A stretch of DNA of 16,530 nt from NCBI GenBank assembly GCA_030610515.1, contig JAUWRQ010000001.1, positions 1 to 16,530 on the forward strand. Reading direction: 5' to 3'. A program made the position numbers and the translations under genes. Each line of letters opens with the position of its first letter. The first letter of the stretch is position 1. Below, piece after piece: positions 1 to 6,937 of this stretch. Source of the DNA: Candidatus Eiseniibacteriota bacterium. Its GTDB lineage: Bacteria; Joyebacterota; Joyebacteria; Joyebacterales; Joyebacteraceae. The notes beneath the pieces were generated by a model. That model saw only the letters and a program-made list of their open reading frames with translations. It was not told the origin of the DNA and did no database searches.

Positions 1-1359
1 CCGGGCAGCGAGATCCACTACTACTTCGAGGTGGTCGACGGTATGTCGAACGTGACGGTATACCCGTCCGGCGCTCCGGACAGCTACTTCGAGATGTCGA
101 TTCTCCCGCTCCAGGCGACGACCGAGAGCCGCGGCATCCTCCTCGTCGACAAGCATGGTCGGTATCTCCCGAGTCGTGAGCGCGACTACCGCCACACTTC
201 GGAGTACTACTACCGCGAGGCGCTCGGTATCCTCGGATACAGCTGGGAGACCTACGACGTCGAGGTCCCGTCCGGCAGCATCAAATCGGACGGACCGGAC
301 ACCTGCGGCATGAAGTACTACGACACACAGATCTGGTTCGCTGCGGACTTCGACAGTTACGTCATGCTCAAGTCCGACCAGTACAACCTGATCCAGTGGC
401 TGAATGAGGCCACCCCTGGCGAGGGAGGCGTGGAGCGTAACCTGCTTCTCACCGGCACCGACATCAGCTGGGAGCTGAAGGCGCCGGCCTCGAACATGGA
501 GACCCTGGGCTTCCACGATACCTACCTCGCGGCCTGGTACCGGGGTGAGGTGTTCCCGCACGGAGGAGTCACCGCCGACACGACCTCCGGACTCCGCGAC
601 TACATCGACGGCGATCCGACTGGCGACTGGGTCTTCATGGACTACGACGCCAGCACCATCGATCCTCCGTACACCGATCCGAAGCCTGGCGAGTGCATCC
701 TCGCCACGGCGTGCCCTGACCCACTCGAGTGCATAGACATCATCGATGTCCAGGCGGGTGTCGTGGGCAATCAGGTCGTGGCGGAGTACCTCTACAACGA
801 GTGCGGCCTTACCGATCCGGCCGGCGTTGCCTTCACCGATCAGACGGTCGGGTACCAGACCATCATCTTGGGTTTCGGTATCGAACTCATGATGGACGGT
901 TACTGCGGCGCAGGTTCGAGCAACTACGAGGGTCCGAATAGCGGCTACTACAAGACAGGTATCGCGGACAGGGTCAACCTGATGGGGAACATCATGGGTG
1001 ACCTTGTGGCGAGGCAGCCCGGCTACTTCGGACTGCAGCCGGATGGGACTCCCACCGACGTCGTGGACGGTGGCACCTTCAAGAACAGCCTGTCGCATGC
1101 GTACCCGAACCCGTTCAACCCTGTGACGAAGATCGCTTACAGCGTCAAGGAAGCCGGTCAGGTGACGATTGAGGTTTACAACGTCGCCGGCAGGGTCATC
1201 CGGACGCTCCTCGACACTGAGGTTGACGCGGGCACGGATGCCTTTGTGGTGTGGGACGGCAAGAACGATCTGGGTGAGAAGTGCGCCAGTGGTGTGTACT
1301 TCTACAGGATCAACGCCCCGCGCTTCGAGTCGTCTCGCAAGATGGTCATGCTGAAGTAG
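1..1359 (+). CDS. Secreted protein with FlgD-Ig-like C-terminal (sorting-type) domain, 5' end missing
   Basis: The reading frame is open at the left edge, so the start lies outside; 452 residues are visible. The first visible residues (H-Y-Y-F-E-V-V-D-G) look like the end of a fibronectin/Ig-type strand. Next comes a domain beginning G-I-L-L-V-D with Y-Y-Y-R-E-A-L-G-I-L-G-Y, I-W-F and L-L-L-T-G-T-D-I-S-W. It resembles the Rossmann/GATase-like module often found in large exported proteins of FCB bacteria. The last ~85 residues (from about nt 1085) are a FlgD-Ig-like tail: A-Y-P-N-P-F-N-P-V-T-K-I, then V-Y-N-V-A-G-R-V-I-R-T-L, W-D-G-K-N, G-V-Y-F-Y and a final K-M-V-M-L-K. In related phyla such tails mark exported or surface-bound proteins, sometimes type IX secretion clients. 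The specific function is unknown; no protease active site is recognised in the visible part. Confidence 0.9.
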   Translation, partial: PGSEIHYYFEVVDGMSNVTVYPSGAPDSYFEMSILPLQATTESRGILLVDKHGRYLPSRERDYRHTSEYYYREALGILGYSWETYDVEVPSGSIKSDGPDTCGMKYYDTQIWFAADFDSYVMLKSDQYNLIQWLNEATPGEGGVERNLLLTGTDISWELKAPASNMETLGFHDTYLAAWYRGEVFPHGGVTADTTSGLRDYIDGDPTGDWVFMDYDASTIDPPYTDPKPGECILATACPDPLECIDIIDVQAGVVGNQVVAEYLYNECGLTDPAGVAFTDQTVGYQTIILGFGIELMMDGYCGAGSSNYEGPNSGYYKTGIADRVNLMGNIMGDLVARQPGYFGLQPDGTPTDVVDGGTFKNSLSHAYPNPFNPVTKIAYSVKEAGQVTIEVYNVAGRVIRTLLDTEVDAGTDAFVVWDGKNDLGEKCASGVYFYRINAPRFESSRKMVMLK

Positions 1360-1388
1360 AGAGTACGGCATGATCGGTCGCTGGATGG

Positions 1389-1420
1389 AGAGGGGGGCCG
1401 CTTCCGGTCCCCCTCTTTCT
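1389..1420 (+). terminator. Rho-independent terminator after the FlgD-tailed gene
   Basis: An 11-bp stem (1390-1400 with 1405-1415, one G-U pair) closes a CTTC loop and is followed by TTTCT. It lies 30 nt after the stop codon at 1359 and is a near-ideal intrinsic terminator. Confidence 0.9.
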
Positions 1421-1641
1421 CCCCCGGCAGATGGCGACGGGGTCCTGGAGCAAAAGGGGCGGCGATCTGAGGGGCGGCATCACGGGCGATATGAACTGCA
1501 TTCATATCTCTCAGTGGGCCCCCTTCTTGCTATCAAACCGATGTATGAATGGACCCGTGCCTGATCGTGGCGGGGGCGTCCCGGAAGCGGGGCGCGTTCC
1601 AGCGGGGTAGTGTGGGCAGCAGGGAAGGGCAGTGCTACCTC
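1421..1641. other. Non-coding spacer with an 8-bp inverted repeat
   Basis: No convincing gene is seen between the terminator and the next promoter. The stretch holds a perfect 8-bp inverted repeat, GATATGAA at 1488-1495 and TTCATATC at 1501-1508, separated by 5 nt. It also has a short duplicated AGGGGCGGC (about 1455 and 1470). The inverted repeat lies ~134 bp upstream of the -35 element. It could be an operator or a short RNA hairpin, but nothing shows which. Confidence 0.5.
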
Positions 1642-1670
1642 TTGACAAAGATTCAGAAGAGTAGTATACT
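1642..1670 (+). promoter_or_regulatory. Strong sigma70-type promoter
   Basis: A perfect -35 TTGACA (1642-1647), a 17-bp spacer and TATACT (1665-1670) are present, with predicted transcription start near 1677. It stands out against the GC-rich background and faces the secreted protein at 1911. It implies strong constitutive-type transcription with a 5' leader of about 230 nt. Confidence 0.85.
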
Positions 1671-1676
1671 CATCCT

Positions 1677-1910
1677 GAACGTGGGAAGGCGCAGGCTTTC
1701 CCAAGTCGGTGGACGGAACGCCCGCCGGCGTGGCAATGAGCAACCCAGGGGAGGGGTGCCTATGTCGTGAAGTGTCGCGGCTCGATCCGGCAGTGCAAGT
1801 CTGCTGTGAGATCGGTGACCGCGTCGAGTTGTTGTACGGGCCGCCCTGTGCGCGGCTCGCTGGGAAGATGGTTGTTGGTGTTTCGACCTCTCGAGGGAGG
1901 AGAGCAAGTA
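1677..1910 (+). promoter_or_regulatory. Long structured 5' leader (possible cis-regulatory RNA)
   Basis: The leader between the promoter and the ATG at 1911 can fold into at least three successive hairpins. These are 1682-1703 (8-bp stem with one G-U pair), 1718-1731 (5-bp stem ACGCC/GGCGT, loop CGCC), and 1740-1759 (GCA-CCC paired with GGG-TGC, one bulged A). They are followed by a Shine-Dalgarno-like GAGGGG at 1751-1756 and an ATG-TCG-TGA mini-ORF at 1764-1772. The segment G-G-A-C-G-x-A-A-x-G-C-C (1711-1722) faintly recalls the core of c-di-GMP-I (GEMM) riboswitches, but the companion conserved blocks are not found. No known class is assigned. Confidence 0.45.
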
Positions 1911-3146
1911 ATGAAGAATCTGATTATCGCCGTTGCGGTACTGGCGCTGTTCGCCGGCATGGCTACGGCCCGCGGCCCGCAGGAAGCCGACCGTGTGCTG
2001 TACGACGGTCAGAAGACCCGCGGCGATGTCGTCTGGTACGACGACATGGAGACGGGCGCGCCGGGCTGGACGACTGGCGACGACAGTGCTCAGCCGATCT
2101 ACTGGCACATCGACAGCTACATGGCGTACTCCGGCAATAGCTGGTGGTGTGGCGACCTCTCGATCACAGCCGACGGCGGCTACGGGAACAGCTGGACGCA
2201 GTACCTCACCAGTCCTTACATCAGCTGGGCGGGTTACTCCTATCCGGTTGTGACCTACGCCTTCCGGAATGACTCGGAGCCCGCGTACGACTTCTCGTAT
2301 GTCGAGGCGGAGAGCATGGGGGCCTTCATACCGCTCAACCGCGGTTACGACGGCGTCATCCCGTGGGGCACGGCTGGCTACTACCTTGGCAACAAGGACC
2401 AGCCCGCGAAGATCCGTTTCACGTTCATCTCCGATGCTGCCTGGTCGGATGCCGACGGTCTGTACCTGTCGGTCGGTGGTGCGTTCGCGGTCGACGACGT
2501 GCTGGTGATGGACTACACGACCGGCACGACGCTCTTCTTCGACGACGCCGATGCGAACGTGAACCTGATTCCCAGCGTGCCGGGAGCTTCCGGCAACTAC
2601 TGGGCGGTCATGAGCAACAACTGCAAGGCCTACAGCAACAGCCACTACTGGGGCTGCACGTTCCCCGACACGACTGCCGTTCCGGCGAACCTGAACTGCT
2701 GGGTTGCGTCGCCTCTCATCGACATCTCGAACTACGCCTGCGTGCAGGGCTGCACGCTCTACTTCGTCAATCAGATGTTCATGTCGGGTGCGTACGGCGG
2801 ATCGTGGCAGGAGTGGGGCACTGCTGACGGCGGCGCAAACTGGACGCGGACGGGCTGGTGGTACGGTCACCAGTGCCAGTTCGGCAGCGGCCCGTACGGC
2901 CCGTGCGATCAGTTCCTGACCACCATGCCGCTCGTGTATCCGGGCAATCCGTATAACGGTACGCTCGTCGGCATGAAGATCGTCATGCTGACTGACGGCC
3001 TCGGGAACGGCTGCGACCAGGCGGCCTGCCCGCTCGGCTACTGCAGTTCCGGCATGAACTTCGACGATACCTGGATCGAGGTGACGGAGTGCCCGAACCC
3101 GGTCGAGGATTCGTCGTGGGGCAAGATCAAGTCGATGTATAGGTAG
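1911..3146 (+). CDS. Secreted beta-sandwich (MAM/jelly-roll-like) protein of unknown function
   Basis: This is a 411-residue exported protein. The ATG at 1911 is chosen because a GGGAGGAGAG Shine-Dalgarno lies just upstream and the frame then begins with a clear signal peptide (hydrophobic residues 4-18, cleavage likely after A-T-A at residue 20). An upstream in-frame GTG at 1767 would bury that signal. The mature part seems to hold two diverged copies of one module. Copy one has D-D-M-E-T-G, W-H-I-D-S-Y, S-W-W-C-G and T-S-P-Y-I-S. Copy two has D-D-A-D-A-N, Y-W-A-V, H-Y-W-G-C and A-S-P-L-I-D-I-S, followed by D-G-G-A-N-W. This pattern is typical of extracellular carbohydrate- or protein-binding sandwiches. 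The protein is rich in Trp, Tyr and Cys and ends in S-W-G-K-I-K-S-M-Y-R instead of a FlgD-like tail. It is monocistronic, between its own promoter and terminator, and no enzymatic motif is seen. Confidence 0.85.
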   Translation: MKNLIIAVAVLALFAGMATARGPQEADRVLYDGQKTRGDVVWYDDMETGAPGWTTGDDSAQPIYWHIDSYMAYSGNSWWCGDLSITADGGYGNSWTQYLTSPYISWAGYSYPVVTYAFRNDSEPAYDFSYVEAESMGAFIPLNRGYDGVIPWGTAGYYLGNKDQPAKIRFTFISDAAWSDADGLYLSVGGAFAVDDVLVMDYTTGTTLFFDDADANVNLIPSVPGASGNYWAVMSNNCKAYSNSHYWGCTFPDTTAVPANLNCWVASPLIDISNYACVQGCTLYFVNQMFMSGAYGGSWQEWGTADGGANWTRTGWWYGHQCQFGSGPYGPCDQFLTTMPLVYPGNPYNGTLVGMKIVMLTDGLGNGCDQAACPLGYCSSGMNFDDTWIEVTECPNPVEDSSWGKIKSMYR

Positions 3147-3188
3147 TACGAGAGGTCTGTTGTAGTTACACCTCTCCCCGTTGTGGAG

Positions 3189-3221
3189 GAGCCCGTCGCG
3201 GAAGCGGCGGGCTCTCTCTTT
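3189..3221 (+). terminator. Rho-independent terminator of the secreted beta-sandwich gene
   Basis: An 11-bp stem (3189-3199 with 3204-3214, one G-U pair) closes a GGAA loop and is followed by TCTCTTT. It lies 42 nt after the stop at 3146. Confidence 0.9.
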
Positions 3222-3229
3222 GTGTTGAC

Positions 3230-3271
3230 GGTGGCTTCGTCTAGGTGGCTTCGAGCCGACGGCTTCGAGCG
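3230..3271. repeat. Three 14-bp imperfect tandem repeats
   Basis: Units begin at 3230 (GGTGGCTTCGTCTA), 3244 (GGTGGCTTCGAGCC) and 3258 (GACGGCTTCGAGCG). They lie in the 148-bp gap between a terminator and the 3' end of the convergent kinase gene. No function is evident. Confidence 0.6.
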
Positions 3272-3369
3272 AGTGGTCTTGTGTCGTTGGCCACGAACCT
3301 GTGGTCTAGTGCCGGTGATCCCTCGCCGGCAGTGATCGCCTTGGTGGGAGTGCTCGGTCCCGGGGAGAC

Positions 3370-5895
3370 CTACGTGGGGCGGACGATCTTGCTCACGGCG
3401 GTCAGGAGTTCCGGGAGTGAGTACGGCTTGGGGAGGAAGGGGAGTTGATCCTCACGTATGGCGTCGTACTGCGACCTCTCGTCGGTGTGGCCGCTGGAGA
3501 GGAGCACCGGCAGGTCGGGCCTTGTCTCCGACAGCTCCTGCACGAGCTGCACGCCGCTCCTGTCGGGCAACACCACGTCGCTGAAGACGAGGTCGAGACG
3601 CCCGTCCTCCCTGTCGATGACCTCGAGCGCGTCCCTCACGGTCCCGGCCTCGAGAACCTCGTACCCGTTCTTCCGGAGCACTCGGACGGCGAGGTCGCGA
3701 ACGGTCGGCTCGTCTTCGACGACGAGGATGCGCTCTCCGTTACCTGCTGCGAGTTCGCGATTAGCGTGGGTGTCCGGCTGCGTCTCGTGGACGATGTCGG
3801 CGGCGGGCACGTACACCTCGAACCTTGAGCCCTGCCCTGGCTCGCTCTCGACGCAGATCCACCCGTGGTGCTGCTGGACGATACCGTAGACCACGGAGAG
3901 CCCGAGACCCGTCCCCTTGGCCGGGGCCTTGGTGCTGAAGAACGGCTCGAAGATCCGTGTCGCGGTGTCGCTGTCCATGCCTACGCCCGTGTCGCTCACC
4001 GACAGCCTGATGAAGGTCCCCGCCCTCGCGCCCGGGACGGACGGACGTTCTTCGTCGGTGAACTCGACGTTTTCCGTCTTGAGCGTCAGTGTGCCGCCGT
4101 GGGGCATCGCGTCACGAGCGTTGACGGCGAGGTTCATGAGCACCTGCTGCATGCCGGCCTCGTCGGCCGTGACGGGCCAGAGCTCACGTTCCAGCACGAC
4201 GTTCATCGAGATGTCCTCGCCGATGAGCGGGGCCAGCATCCTGGTCAGGCCTTGCGTCGTGCTGTTCAGGTCGACGGATCCGAACGCGACGGGCTGCCTA
4301 CGGCTGAACATCAGGAGCTGCCGGACCAGCTTGGCCCCCCGGTCGGCGGACGCTCGTATCTTCCCCAGGTCGTCTGCGAGAGGCTGGTCGGAGTCGACCG
4401 ACATGAGAGCCAGATCGGCGAATCCCTGGATTGCCGTCAGGATGTTATTGAAATCGTGCGCGACGCCGGAGGCGAGCGTTCCGATCGCCTCCAGCTTCTG
4501 GGCCTGCAGGAGCTGCGCGTGGATCTCGTCCTTTTCCTCGACAGCGCCGGCTCTGCCGATGACGGCCGCGAACATCTCGGCGATGGTGAGGAACACCGTC
4601 TCGTCCTCGGGGCCGAGCTCCTTCGGCTCGCGAGCAGCGAGCAGGATGACGCCCAGAAGCTCACCCTTCCGCGCGATGAGAGGGTTCGATACGAGAGCGC
4701 GGATCCCGAGCTCCTTGAGTCGAGCACCGTGGGTGCGTGACACGCTGTGCTCGCCCGTGTCCGGGGCGAAGATGCTGCGGCCGGTTCTCGCCGTGAGCGC
4801 CGCCATCATCCCCGGGTCGTCGATGCTCTGGACGGTGATCTTCGAAAGCTCGTTCTCCGGCACGCCAGCCACCGCCAGCGGGTGGAGCGTTCGCTCGACG
4901 TCGTCGTAGAGCCGGACGGTTCCGAAATCGAGTCTGTAGGCGTTCAGAAGCCCGTCGAGCACGCGCGCACACAGGTCTGGTACGCCGTCGGCCCTGACGG
5001 CCGCTTCGGCGATCAACCTGAAGGCTGATCGCTCACGCTCTCTCGCCCGCTCGGCCCTGCGCTGGTCGGTGACGTCGCGCATGATCCCGTGGTAGCCGAT
5101 GGTCCGGCCGTCCGGCCCGCGCCTGACGGTCGACGTGAGGAGGCAGTGGCGCACGGTTCCGTCTCTCGCTCCTAGGCGGACGGGAAAGGCGCGAACCGCT
5201 CCCGAGCGTTCTATCTCCTGCTTGAAGCGTCGCCGGTCCTCCGGGTACGCATAGAGTTCCCGAACGTCCATGTCGAGGAGGTCTTCTCTCTCGTAGCCGA
5301 AGAGCTCCGAGGCCGAGGGGCTGATGTCGATGAGCCCGCCGTCGCACGACGTTATGTACACGACGTCCTGCGAGTCCTCGAACAGCGACCTGTACATCTC
5401 CTCGCTCTTGCGGAGGGCCTCCTCCATCTCGCGCCGGCCCGTGATGTCGTGGATGAGGGCCTGGAATCCCGCGTCTTTGCCGGACGCCGACGTGCGAGCG
5501 CCGGCGCTCACGAGGCACCTGCGGAGCATTCCGTCTTTCCGGCGGGTCCAAGTCTCGAGATCGTCGACGAAGCCGCTCTCGGAGAGCGCGCTCAGAAGCG
5601 TATCGAGGGAATCGGGGTCCTGGAGGAGACGGCGGCAGTCGAGCCCCGGCATCTCCTGCCGCGAGTATCCCCAGAGTGCCAGGGCGGCCGCGTTGGCTTC
5701 GACCACGAATCCCTTGCTGTCGGCCACGATGATGGCGTCACGCGAGCCCTCGAAGAGGGCCGTGTAGCGGTGCTCGGCATCACGGCACGCGGCCTCCGCG
5801 AGTGCGAGGTCGCCGTGGAGCTGCGACTGCCCCTCACGCGCCCGCTTCTCCTGCGGCTCATCGTGCTCTCGCGGGTCCGGTTCTCTCGTTCTCAT
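3370..5895 (-). CDS. Soluble hybrid sensor histidine kinase (PAS-PAS-GAF-HisKA-HATPase-REC)
   Basis: This 841-residue protein has no signal peptide or membrane helix, so it senses inside the cytoplasm. In order it holds a short charged N-terminus, PAS1 (about 40-152, ending in D-I-T-G-R-R), PAS2 (about 163-280, ending R-D-V-T-D-Q) and a GAF domain (about 290-447). HisKA follows with H-box A-S-G-V-A-H-D-F-N-N (phospho-accepting His480). The ATPase domain has N-box N-L-A-V-N-A-R-D-A (588-596), G1 D-T-G-V-G-M, F-box F-E-P-F-F-S-T-K and G2 G-T-G-L-G-L-S. A receiver domain ends the protein (722-838; acidic E727/D728, phospho-acceptor D773, Lys823). All catalytic residues are present. With no DNA-binding output, the signal presumably passes through the receiver or a phosphotransfer partner elsewhere. 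The ATG at 5895 has only a weak CAGGG upstream. The gene is divergent from the cytochrome unit, so a role in redox or haem-ligand sensing is possible but only inferred. No clear terminator follows it. Confidence 0.93.
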   Translation of the reverse strand: MRTREPDPREHDEPQEKRAREGQSQLHGDLALAEAACRDAEHRYTALFEGSRDAIIVADSKGFVVEANAAALALWGYSRQEMPGLDCRRLLQDPDSLDTLLSALSESGFVDDLETWTRRKDGMLRRCLVSAGARTSASGKDAGFQALIHDITGRREMEEALRKSEEMYRSLFEDSQDVVYITSCDGGLIDISPSASELFGYEREDLLDMDVRELYAYPEDRRRFKQEIERSGAVRAFPVRLGARDGTVRHCLLTSTVRRGPDGRTIGYHGIMRDVTDQRRAERARERERSAFRLIAEAAVRADGVPDLCARVLDGLLNAYRLDFGTVRLYDDVERTLHPLAVAGVPENELSKITVQSIDDPGMMAALTARTGRSIFAPDTGEHSVSRTHGARLKELGIRALVSNPLIARKGELLGVILLAAREPKELGPEDETVFLTIAEMFAAVIGRAGAVEEKDEIHAQLLQAQKLEAIGTLASGVAHDFNNILTAIQGFADLALMSVDSDQPLADDLGKIRASADRGAKLVRQLLMFSRRQPVAFGSVDLNSTTQGLTRMLAPLIGEDISMNVVLERELWPVTADEAGMQQVLMNLAVNARDAMPHGGTLTLKTENVEFTDEERPSVPGARAGTFIRLSVSDTGVGMDSDTATRIFEPFFSTKAPAKGTGLGLSVVYGIVQQHHGWICVESEPGQGSRFEVYVPAADIVHETQPDTHANRELAAGNGERILVVEDEPTVRDLAVRVLRKNGYEVLEAGTVRDALEVIDREDGRLDLVFSDVVLPDRSGVQLVQELSETRPDLPVLLSSGHTDERSQYDAIREDQLPFLPKPYSLPELLTAVSKIVRPT

Positions 5896-5989
5896 GCATT
5901 GCCCTGAGCTCAGGTGCGTCCGGAAGACCCGGCGTCACGGGTCGGCGACGCGCCCGGCACTAGGTCCGGGTTACGTGTCCTTTTGGGTT

Positions 5990-6003
5990 CATTGTGCACA
6001 ATG
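5990..6003. promoter_or_regulatory. 14-bp perfect palindrome, candidate operator
   Basis: CATTGTGCACAATG reads the same on both strands. It lies 95 bp upstream of the kinase ATG in the divergent spacer, within the most AT-rich part. This is what a dimeric regulator site would look like; the regulator is unknown. Confidence 0.4.
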
Positions 6004-6030
6004 TGTGCCTGAACCTGCGGGCACAGAGGA

Positions 6031-6090
6031 GTGCCTGGGCCTCGGGGCCGGGAGCCGGGTGCGCCTGGACCTGTGCCCCGGGAGCCAGGT
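6031..6090. repeat. Two 30-bp imperfect tandem repeats
   Basis: Unit 6031-6060 and unit 6061-6090 agree at 23 of 30 positions; both contain GCCTGG and CCGGGAGCC. A partial third copy (GTGCCTG-AACCTG) begins at 6005. The units are GC-rich, and the second can form a short hairpin. Confidence 0.6.
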
Positions 6091-6182
6091 GTGCAGGGCA
6101 GGCGTGGTGGAGTAGTTAGTGAGGCGACGGTCACGAAGATCGGCCCAAGGCCTTCTCTGCCCTCAAGACCCGCGTCCACTTT

Positions 6183-6240
6183 GCCGGAGCTCTGTTGTCG
6201 GGGACTTCCGGACCGCCGCCGAATCCTCATGAGCTCCGGC
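6183..6240. repeat. 10-bp perfect inverted repeat with 38-bp loop
   Basis: GCCGGAGCTC (6183-6192) is the exact reverse complement of GAGCTCCGGC (6231-6240). The pair ends 75 bp upstream of the cytochrome ATG. No T-tract follows, so it is not an obvious terminator. Confidence 0.5.
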
Positions 6241-6315
6241 GAATCCTATGATGTGGCTCGACAGGTGCGTATAGTGTGGTGCGCGGCTTGGTCGCGCAGT
6301 TCAAGGGAGGCAGTG

Positions 6316-6909
6316 ATGCGACGGAGCATGATGCTGGTTGCGGCGGGGCTCGTGGTTCTGAGTGGCGTGGCGCTCGTCCTGCAGTCGGACGGCGCGTCCG
6401 CTCAAGAGATGGGTGAGATGGAGATGGGCAAGATGATGGAGATGCCGTTCGGAGGGCCCGAGGACGTGAAATTCGCCGAGGGCCTCTGGAAGGCGACGCA
6501 CGGCTACCAGGACTGGATGATCAGGTCCGACTACTTCAACGGCAACTCGCCGCACGGCGGCGTCAACAGGATGTACTACGACATCGTCACCGTCGACGCC
6601 ACGCCGTATCATGTGATCGTGAAGGACAACTTCGGCGGCGACGGCGCCACCATCGACACGGTGGGCGAGGCTCCCGCGGACTACCTCATGGCCGTCACCG
6701 TGATGGTTCAGAGGGAGAGCGGGTACGATGCGGACAACAACGACTGGTTCTACGTGAAGTACGGCGCGGACGGCATGATCGGTCAGAACGACATGCAGAT
6801 GTCACTGGCCGGACGCGTGGCCAAGGGCATGAACATGGGTTGCATAGCTTGCCACCAGAACGCTGGCGGCGGCGATTTCATCTTCACGAACGATCGAACG
6901 ATGAAGTAG
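6316..6909 (+). CDS. Exported cytochrome P460-type c-haem protein
   Basis: This is a 197-residue periplasmic protein. The ATG at 6316 has GGGAGG at 6305-6310 and begins a signal peptide (hydrophobic 6-22, cleavage likely after A-S-A at 29). The mature protein starts with a Met-rich stretch (31-43, seven Met in 13 residues). A cytochrome P460-like domain follows: H-G-G-V-N-R, Y-H-V-I-V-K-D-N, M-V-Q-R-E-S-G-Y-D, D-W-F-Y-V-K-Y and, near the C-terminus, the single haem motif C-I-A-C-H (176-180) followed by F-T-N-D. Late placement of CxxCH is characteristic of the family. Characterised members handle hydroxylamine or nitric oxide, while close relatives (cytochrome c'-beta) bind NO. Whether the Lys-haem cross-link exists cannot be read from sequence; the Lys in V-K-D-N is one candidate. 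It is followed 78 nt later by a membrane cytochrome gene, its probable electron partner. Confidence 0.87.
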   Translation: MRRSMMLVAAGLVVLSGVALVLQSDGASAQEMGEMEMGKMMEMPFGGPEDVKFAEGLWKATHGYQDWMIRSDYFNGNSPHGGVNRMYYDIVTVDATPYHVIVKDNFGGDGATIDTVGEAPADYLMAVTVMVQRESGYDADNNDWFYVKYGADGMIGQNDMQMSLAGRVAKGMNMGCIACHQNAGGGDFIFTNDRTMK

Positions 6910-6937
6910 CATGGGTACAGGTTCGAGGAAGCGCGGG

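Larger units (their letters stand above)
5896..6315. promoter_or_regulatory. Divergent intergenic region with palindromes and repeats
   Basis: This 420-bp spacer separates the minus-strand kinase and the plus-strand cytochrome gene, so promoters in both directions are expected. Palindromes are CCTGAGCTCAGG at 5903-5914 and CATTGTGCACAATG at 5990-6003. A 6-bp hairpin lies at 5926-5943. Two 30-bp imperfect direct repeats sit at 6031-6090, and a 10-bp inverted repeat pairs 6183-6192 with 6231-6240. A possible weak -10, TATAGT at 6270-6275, is 40 bp upstream of the cytochrome ATG, but no good -35 stands 17 bp before it. The frame running through this region in phase with the cytochrome looks collagen-like (G, P, R rich); it precedes the signal peptide and is not thought to be translated. 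Confidence 0.5.

Noticed and set aside
1677..1760. Confident c-di-GMP-I riboswitch call
   Set aside because: Only one short block resembles the aptamer core; the tetraloop/receptor pattern and the 3' conserved block are not seen. Reported only as an unclassified leader.
1767..1910. 48-residue N-terminal extension of the secreted protein from a GTG
   Set aside because: It would bury the signal peptide beginning at 1911, which has its own strong ribosome site.
1653..2870. Minus-strand 405-codon open frame opposite the secreted beta-sandwich gene
   Set aside because: Antisense shadow: Arg/Val-rich with no motifs, and it runs through a clear plus-strand promoter and leader.
3865..4740. Plus-strand 291-codon and related 330-codon frames opposite the histidine kinase
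   Set aside because: They lie wholly within the kinase coding region, whose domains are unambiguous; composition is typical of antisense shadow.
6031..6315. Collagen-like N-terminal extension (G-P-R-G-R-E-P-G) in frame with the P460-type gene
   Set aside because: It precedes a strong ribosome site and a clear signal peptide at 6316; the apparent repeat comes from the GC-rich DNA repeats.
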